Assembly: GCA_002709225.1 (NCBI GenBank) | Contig: PAQH01000126.1 | Location: 1 to 64,000 of the forward strand | DNA length: 64,000 bases | Origin: Planctomycetaceae bacterium | Lineage (GTDB): Bacteria; Planctomycetota; Planctomycetia; Pirellulales; Pirellulaceae | Reading direction: 5' to 3' | In this document: one piece after another, positions 58,188-64,000 of the stretch | How positions within the stretch are numbered: the stretch's first letter is position 1 | How the letters are laid out: each line of letters opens with the position of its first letter | Position numbers and translations under genes: made by a program | The notes under the pieces: model-generated | Seen by the model: the letters and a program-made list of their open reading frames with translations, nothing else | The model's database searches: none | What the model was told of the DNA's origin: nothing

Positions 58188-60155
58188 GTGGACCCTGCGT
58201 TTCGACCGCTATTTTTCGGCTCTCTTGCAGCGGTGGTTCTGTTTCTATTGATCTACTGGCGCTGGGGAACGGCGCCCGCCGTGGTCACGGCGCTCTCGGG
58301 CTTCGCGGTCATCTATTTGGCGCTGTCGCTGGTGGTGGTGCGATCGATGTCCGAACCGCCGATGGAGGTCAAAGCGTCTCGCGGCGAGCCGGTGTTTGTG
58401 GCCCGCAGACCGCGGCAGCAGCTGGGCGATGGCTATATCTCGTCGTCCGCCTGCCGGGAATGTCATCCGGAGAATCACGCCAGTTGGCACGCCTCGTATC
58501 ATCGGACGATGACACAGGTCGCGTCGACCCGCACGGCGCTGACTTCCTTTGATGGTGTCGAAGTGCGGGTCGGTGACCAGCAGGTTCAGCTCGAAGTCGA
58601 GGGGGACCAATTGTGGGCCACGATGGATGACCTCGACGCGCCACCAGCGGATCGGCCCAAACGTATACGGCGCCCGATCGCCCTGACAACGGGTTCGCAC
58701 CACATGCAGATTTACTGGTACGCCACGGGCCAGTCACGGGTGCTCGGGCAGTTGCCGATCGTCTATCTCACGGCCGATGATCAGTGGATTCCCGCCGCGG
58801 CGACGCTTCTGCAAGCACCGGTTGCCGGCGGGTATTCCAACACCGGTCGCTGGAATCAGAGCTGTGTCTACTGCCATTCCACGCACGGACGGACCGCGCC
58901 GACCGATACCGGCGAAGTCGACACGCAAGCGGCTGAATTTGGAATCTCCTGTGAAGCCTGTCACGGGCCCGCTGCGGACCACGTCGATTTTCACCGCGGT
59001 CAGCCAACCCCCGGCCAGCTCGATCCGATCGTGCATCCGGCGAAGTTGTCAAATCAGTTGTCATCCCAGGTCTGTGGCGCCTGTCACAGCTTTACCGCGG
59101 CGTTGACGCTCGAGGAGTATCAGCACGATCTGTTGGAGGGGTACCGTTACCGTCCGGGTGACGACATCACCGAGACGCGTCTGGTGGAAGGCGTGAACGA
59201 CGCGACGCGGGCCCATCTGGCCCGCTCGGGCGGCGACCACGAGATCTACTTCAGGTCGAGGTTTTGGAGCGACGGTATGGTGCGGACCGCGGGACGCGAA
59301 TTCAACGGTTTGGTGGGGTCCCCCTGCTACACGGCGAAGTCCGGCGGAATGACCTGTTATTCGTGCCATAGCATGCACCACAGCAGTGATGATTCCCGGA
59401 CGGTAAAAGAGTGGGCCGACGATCAGCTCAAACCGGAGGCGTTGCACGACGGGGGGTGCACGCAGTGCCACTCCGCCGATAGCTACCAATCCACCGGTCA
59501 CACGCACCATCGGGCCGAGTCGAGTGGCAGCCGGTGTTACAACTGCCACATGCCGCATACCACCTACGGGCTGTTGAAGTCGGTTCGTAGTCATCAGATC
59601 GATCGCCCTTCGGTCTCCGCAGAGTTGGCCACCGGTCGCCCCAATGCATGTAATCTGTGCCATTTAAACCAGACGTTGGGATGGACCGCTGAGCATTTGA
59701 CCCGCTGGTACGGCGCCCCTGAAGTGGAATTGTCGCTCGACCAGAAATCGGTCTCGGCGGTCGCGATGTGGTCTCTGACCGGGGACGCTGGACTGCGCGC
59801 GCTGGCGGCGATTGGGATGGGGTGGAAACCGGCGGTGGAAGCCAGTGGCGATGGGTGGATGGCTCCTCTGCTGGCGTCTCTGCTGGAAGATCCGTACGAC
59901 GCGGTACGGTATTGTGCCGCCCGCAGCTTGCGACAGATCGAGGCCTACCAGGATCTGCGGTACGACCATGTCGGAACGCCGCTGCAGCGTGCTCGGGTTG
60001 CCAGTCAGGTGCTGGAGACCTGGAATCGGCAACCGCGGGCAGCGGGACTGCGGCAGCCGGCCACGCTGATCGACCCCGAGGGGAAATTGCGGCAGGACGT
60101 GTTCAGCAGACTCCGTCAAAAGCGAGACAATGCGGTGGTGAATTTGGCCGAGTAG
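58188..60155 (+). CDS. Membrane-anchored multiheme c-type cytochrome (8 CxxCH) with helical-repeat-like C-terminal region
   Basis: CRECH, CVYCH, CEACH, CGACH, CYSCH, CTQCH, CYNCH, CNLCH; two N-terminal TM segments. Confidence 0.9.
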   Translation: MDPAFRPLFFGSLAAVVLFLLIYWRWGTAPAVVTALSGFAVIYLALSLVVVRSMSEPPMEVKASRGEPVFVARRPRQQLGDGYISSSACRECHPENHASWHASYHRTMTQVASTRTALTSFDGVEVRVGDQQVQLEVEGDQLWATMDDLDAPPADRPKRIRRPIALTTGSHHMQIYWYATGQSRVLGQLPIVYLTADDQWIPAAATLLQAPVAGGYSNTGRWNQSCVYCHSTHGRTAPTDTGEVDTQAAEFGISCEACHGPAADHVDFHRGQPTPGQLDPIVHPAKLSNQLSSQVCGACHSFTAALTLEEYQHDLLEGYRYRPGDDITETRLVEGVNDATRAHLARSGGDHEIYFRSRFWSDGMVRTAGREFNGLVGSPCYTAKSGGMTCYSCHSMHHSSDDSRTVKEWADDQLKPEALHDGGCTQCHSADSYQSTGHTHHRAESSGSRCYNCHMPHTTYGLLKSVRSHQIDRPSVSAELATGRPNACNLCHLNQTLGWTAEHLTRWYGAPEVELSLDQKSVSAVAMWSLTGDAGLRALAAIGMGWKPAVEASGDGWMAPLLASLLEDPYDAVRYCAARSLRQIEAYQDLRYDHVGTPLQRARVASQVLETWNRQPRAAGLRQPATLIDPEGKLRQDVFSRLRQKRDNAVVNLAE

Positions 60156-60366
60156 CGACCGCACCCCAACTGGCTATCCGAAGCGCCCATGCTCCGGACC
60201 CCATCCCGGCAAAGAGCGCAGTCAGGAAGAACTGCGATACAATGATGACAACAGCAACCTGCTGGGAAGTTTCGTTTTCCCGCGAAACGGTGGAGAGCGT
60301 CACCAATAGCACCACCAGGTGAAACACAAACAGTCCCGGTAGGACGTAATATCGCAGTTTCTGCAT
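60103..60366 (-). CDS. Small predicted membrane protein overlapping the 3' end of the cytochrome gene on the opposite strand
   Basis: MQKLRYYVLPGLFVFHLVVLLVTLSTVSRENETSQQVAVVIIVSQFFLTALFAGMGSGAWAL: two convincing TM segments. Confidence 0.4.
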   Translation of the reverse strand: MQKLRYYVLPGLFVFHLVVLLVTLSTVSRENETSQQVAVVIIVSQFFLTALFAGMGSGAWALRIASWGAVATRPNSPPHCLAFDGVC

Positions 60367-60480
60367 TGTGGTCTCTCACAACGTTTGTTGGCGTATCCAG
60401 ACGCCAACCATATAGAGGCTGCCGTGGCGGCGTGTGGCCGAGGGCCGGACCCGCACCGCCGGCAGGAGGTGAAAAACGCC

Positions 60481-60507
60481 AGGCCACAGTTGGCCAAACT
60501 GTGGCCT
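60481..60507 (-). terminator. Hairpin terminator candidate inside the island
   Basis: Perfect 11-bp stem AGGCCACAGTT-GGCCA-AACTGTGGCCT; on the minus strand it is followed by GGCGTTTTT. Confidence 0.45.
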
Positions 60508-60611
60508 GAAATCGACTCGCACTGGCAGAGCAGGGCATGGGAAAACTGCCGCCGAACACGTATAACGCAATGAGAACGGTTACCGAAGGCAAACCGAAAC
60601 GTACCCTGGTC

Positions 60612-60669
60612 CTTTTAATCCGTAGGTCCAGGGTTCAAGTCCCTGCACCCTCACTCGACTTACGACGAT
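60612..60669 (+). repeat. Direct repeat copy 2 (attR-like, partial tRNA-Lys 3' half)
   Basis: 58 bp identical to 57343-57400; no 5' half of a tRNA upstream. Confidence 0.95.
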
Positions 60670-61361
60670 GTGTGCCCCAGAGCGTGACCCGGAGTTGGGG
60701 CTTTCTGGGCTCATGTCGGAGTATCTCGCGGTTCTGCCCCCGCTTCTCATGGGTGGTTTCGGTCGTGTAGCGCCGCTGGCTGGGCCGCGAATCACTATCT
60801 CCAGCTCCACCTCGTGAACTGAGAGGGCGGGCGCTGGAATAACGGCGGCACCTGGCCAACATACGTCTGCGGTGATGTCCATGGATAAACCGGGGGTTGC
60901 CCAAGTTGTCGAGGGTAAGTTGGTGAAGTGGCATTCCTTGGATGAGGTACGCCTGTTGCGCGAGTACGTGCGTCGGAATGCCCCGCGCATCCGTAACACG
61001 CGATTGTGACATCGTTCAGCGGGTGAACTACTCGCTGGGACAATTTGCCGCGTGTTATTGAAGCGATGCGAAACGTAGTGACTGAGAGAGATGGCATGTG
61101 GGGGGGGGGCGCGGCGGCTGGTACCCGATTGGTGGTGCTCTTCTGGCTCCGAGGCCTACGAGCGGTGGTCCGTACCAGCAACGCCAGCAGCAGGATAGTG
61201 TTGGAAAGAGGGGCCGCTGAGCCAATTTCCTGTCCTTACTGTGTGGGCGCGTCGGGCAGTCTCTGACCTGGCCGACCCAGAATTTCCCCTGGACACGGTT
61301 CCCCGATTTCGGCTACGCTCTTCCCCGCCTGACATTCCCTGCGATTCGAGGACGTTTCATC

Positions 61362-62123
61362 ATGCGCACGCTTGTGACCATGTCCTGCCTGCTGGGCCTG
61401 CTGGTGACCAGTTCCCAGGCGGCTGATTTTCACGTCGATACCGATATTTACGTGGGTCAGGGTAAAAGCCCTGTGGCCAAGACGCTGACGGTCTTCCTTG
61501 ATGGGAAAGTTTATGACTTTCTACTGACAGGTCCGCAGGAGATTACGATCTTTGAACCGGCCGGTGGGGCGATTCACTTGATCGACCCACGCCGTAAGGT
61601 GCGGGCGACGTTGACGACCAAGCAGCTACAAGATTTGCTGGCGCGGGTCAAAGTGGAGGCGATTCAAGCCAACAAGCTGGCGGTTGTGAAGCCGGAGGTC
61701 AAATTTGAATTCGACGACAAAGAGAAGGCGGTACGTCTGCTGACCGAGCGGATCCGCTATCATGTGAAAGGGAAGGAACCGCGTTTTCCAGAGGCGGTAG
61801 CACAGTACCGGGAATTTGCCGATTGGATTGCTCGTTTGAATGCCATCCGGGATGGATTTCCACCGTTCATCCGCACCGAACTCAACCGCCAACTGGCCGA
61901 ACGCGGGTGGTTGCCTCAAGAGGTCGAACGCGTAGCGGAAGGCCGTCGTTCCAGTGGCAGGACACGAATCCGTTCACACCACATACCCTACTGGACACTA
62001 ACGAAACAAAACCGCAAACGGGTGACGCGCGCCAACGCACAACTGGTGGAGTTTGAGCTGGTCACGCTGGCGAATTATGTGCGGGCGCGAAAAGTTGCGG
62101 CTCGACCGCAGCAGACACGCTAG
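61362..62123 (+). CDS. Secreted hypothetical protein
   Basis: Signal peptide MRTLVTMSCLLGLLVTSSQAADF; long well-behaved ORF. Confidence 0.65.
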   Translation: MRTLVTMSCLLGLLVTSSQAADFHVDTDIYVGQGKSPVAKTLTVFLDGKVYDFLLTGPQEITIFEPAGGAIHLIDPRRKVRATLTTKQLQDLLARVKVEAIQANKLAVVKPEVKFEFDDKEKAVRLLTERIRYHVKGKEPRFPEAVAQYREFADWIARLNAIRDGFPPFIRTELNRQLAERGWLPQEVERVAEGRRSSGRTRIRSHHIPYWTLTKQNRKRVTRANAQLVEFELVTLANYVRARKVAARPQQTR

Positions 62124-62351
62124 TTGGGTCCGCGATCAACAGCCGGTGGATCGTTTTCCCGCGGGGCGCTCTGTAGCGGGATCCCCGGTGCTTCTTCGAG
62201 TCCCCGCCAGCGGGCGTGGCGACCGTTTTCCTGTCATTGTGCGAGGTTGCTGGTGCGCTGCTGGGGCAACCGTTAGGATGGTGGGCGGGTGATGGTACCG
62301 GTTTGCCATCCGCGAGGGGCAGAGGTTTCTCCAGTTGCGAGGAGGTGGGGT

Positions 62352-63377
62352 ATGTTGGTGATGCGCGTTGTGGTGGCCGCGATGGTGTTGGTGTCGGGAG
62401 TCGCTGCGCGGGCAGCGGACTTCGCGGTCGTCAAGCAGGAGGATCGTGGTGTCAAGGTGACGCTGGCGGGAGAAACCTTTACCGAGTACCTGGTGAAATC
62501 AGGCCATAAACCGGTTCTCTATCCTCTGATTGGTCCCGGCGGCGAAGAACTGACCCGCCGATACCCTTTGCAAGAGGCGATAGAGACGGAACGTTCGGAC
62601 CACATTCACCATCGCTCTTTTTGGTTCACGCACGGCGATGTCAACGGGATTGATTTCTGGGGTGAGAGTGAAAAGAGTGGTCACATTCTGCATCGTGAAT
62701 TTCTCCAAGTGCGTGGGGGCGAGACCGCTGTGATTTCCACTCGCAATGACTGGGTGGATCCAGCCGGAGAGACGCATTGCTCCGATGTGCGCACGTTGAC
62801 GTTTGGCGCGGAGCAAGAACGTCGCTGGATTGATTTTGACATTACGATTACAGCGGCCCGTGAGGTGAAATTTGGTGACACCAAAGAAGGCAGCTTTGGT
62901 GTCCGGTTGGCCGGCACTATGAAAGTGGACGCCAAGCTCGGTGGCAAAATCCTTAATAGTGAGGGGCAAACAGACAAAGGGGCCTGGGGCAAGGCTGCCA
63001 AATGGGTTGATTACGTTGGGCCGGTTGCTGGGAAAACGGTCGGTGTGGCGATTCTCAACCACCCGAGTAGCTTTCGCTATCCCACCCACTGGCATGTACG
63101 GACGTATGGCCTGTTTGCGGCCAACCCTTTTGGTTTGCACCATTTTTATGGTGACAACAGCATTGATGCCGGGCACACCATGCAAAAGGGGGAGTCTTTC
63201 TCGCTGCATTATCGAGTGCTACTCCATCAGGGGGACACAGCGGCAGGAGAAGTAGCTGAGGCGTTTGGCGAATACGCCCAGACAAATCGGAAGGTGGCTA
63301 TGGACAGAGACCAGCCAGGGCGTGCGCGGCCGCTGCGCGGGTTGGTACGTCGCCTGCTGGGGCGACTTGGTCAATAG
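62352..63377 (+). CDS. DUF6807 (PmoA-like) family secreted protein
   Basis: TFTEYLVKSGHKPVLYPLIGPGGEELTRRYPLQEAIETERSDHIHHRSFWFTHGDVNGIDFW. Confidence 0.8.
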   Translation: MLVMRVVVAAMVLVSGVAARAADFAVVKQEDRGVKVTLAGETFTEYLVKSGHKPVLYPLIGPGGEELTRRYPLQEAIETERSDHIHHRSFWFTHGDVNGIDFWGESEKSGHILHREFLQVRGGETAVISTRNDWVDPAGETHCSDVRTLTFGAEQERRWIDFDITITAAREVKFGDTKEGSFGVRLAGTMKVDAKLGGKILNSEGQTDKGAWGKAAKWVDYVGPVAGKTVGVAILNHPSSFRYPTHWHVRTYGLFAANPFGLHHFYGDNSIDAGHTMQKGESFSLHYRVLLHQGDTAAGEVAEAFGEYAQTNRKVAMDRDQPGRARPLRGLVRRLLGRLGQ

Positions 63378-63721
63378 CCAGGCACCGATTCGCGTCGCAG
63401 AGTCGGCACGTAGTGCATGTTGGTCCCTCGCGCGGCGGGTGTTTTCCCTGTTCTTGCGCGGCGGCACCGCCAGTTAAGCGCTGGGCTGGCCTGGCCGCAG
63501 GCCAGTTTAATCTGGCAAAAACGGCTAGTAGCAATACGGCCGTTTGTGCCTCTCGGGCCGCAGCCGGGCCGGTGTTGTCCCAGGCTATTTATTGTTTCTA
63601 TATTAACTGGTCCAGCCAAAGTACCGATAGTCTACTTTGTCCTTGTTTTGTTTGTAGTGTCTTGCCCTTCTGTTTATGGTCTGGACGGGCGGGAAATTGC
63701 TTTCGGGAGGTTGTTTATATT

Positions 63722-64000
63722 ATGCCTGAACCCGTACAGGTTAACGATTTGACGGAATTGAGGCAGTATGTTCACCAAGCCCTGTGCGACCAGAATGAGT
63801 TGGAAATAGGTGCTTTCCACATGACGGAAAGGCAGCTTTCGCGCAGCCAGCGACCGTGTGGCAGGTATTTTTGCTTACACGGGCCTCGCAGTGTCCGATT
63901 TGTCGCAATCTGGGATTCTGAACGCAATTCGGTGTTGTTTTACGATGCGACGGGAGAACGCCGCGAGCAGACTCGCCTGAGTTCCTCCGGTACCCTGGTA
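63722..64000 (+). CDS. 5' part of a conserved-looking hypothetical protein (runs off window)
   Basis: Open frame from ATG 63722: MPEPVQVNDLTELRQYVHQALCDQNELEIGAFHMTERQLSRSQRPCGRYFCLHGPRSVRFVAIWDSERNSVLFYDATGERREQTRLSSSGTLV. Confidence 0.65.
   Translation, partial: MPEPVQVNDLTELRQYVHQALCDQNELEIGAFHMTERQLSRSQRPCGRYFCLHGPRSVRFVAIWDSERNSVLFYDATGERREQTRLSSSGTLV

Noticed and set aside
60273-60289. Palindromic CGTTTTCCCGCGAAACG resembling parS
   Set aside because: About 11/16 match to parS only, and far from parAB; likely coincidence.

Overview
This 64 kb window is dense, GC-rich bacterial chromosome. The gene content (PQQ-like and DUF58/BatA-type proteins, DUF6807/DUF6282-type proteins, many Ser/Thr kinases, a C25 peptidase) suggests a planctomycete; that assignment is inference. 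Recognisable blocks: pyrK; tRNA-Pro(TGG); parB/parA with two parS-like sites; a DUF1015 gene; ahcY; trpF; a surface-polysaccharide-like cluster (chain-length-like membrane protein, ExeA-type ATPase, degenerate BY-kinase-like ATPase, sugar epimerase); two SDR genes around an esterase; a glutathione peroxidase with an in-frame UGA; rsmD; a lipoprotein; a DadA-like oxidase; a kdsD-kdsC-(giant LptC/LptA-like) operon; mdh; a fliF-G-H-I-J operon; a C25 (gingipain-like) protein; tRNA-Gly(CCC); an iron-type alcohol dehydrogenase; a DUF58/BatA pair; miaB; ribH-nusB-ftsY; two Ser/Thr kinases; a DEAD-box helicase; and tRNA-Lys(TTT) followed by a ~3.3 kb segment bounded by 58-bp direct repeats of the tRNA 3' half, carrying an 8x CxxCH multiheme cytochrome. 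Strongest observations: (1) an apparent exported selenocysteine glutathione peroxidase (UGA exactly at the catalytic Cys position, same frame on both sides, hairpin just downstream); (2) a tRNA-Lys-flanked multiheme cytochrome island with no visible integrase; (3) a giant LptC/LptA-like protein in kds synteny; (4) a FliG whose torque-helix acidic pair appears replaced by Lys-Arg; (5) a G11 tract inside a polysaccharide-type membrane gene. No searches were run. All family calls come from reading the translations.
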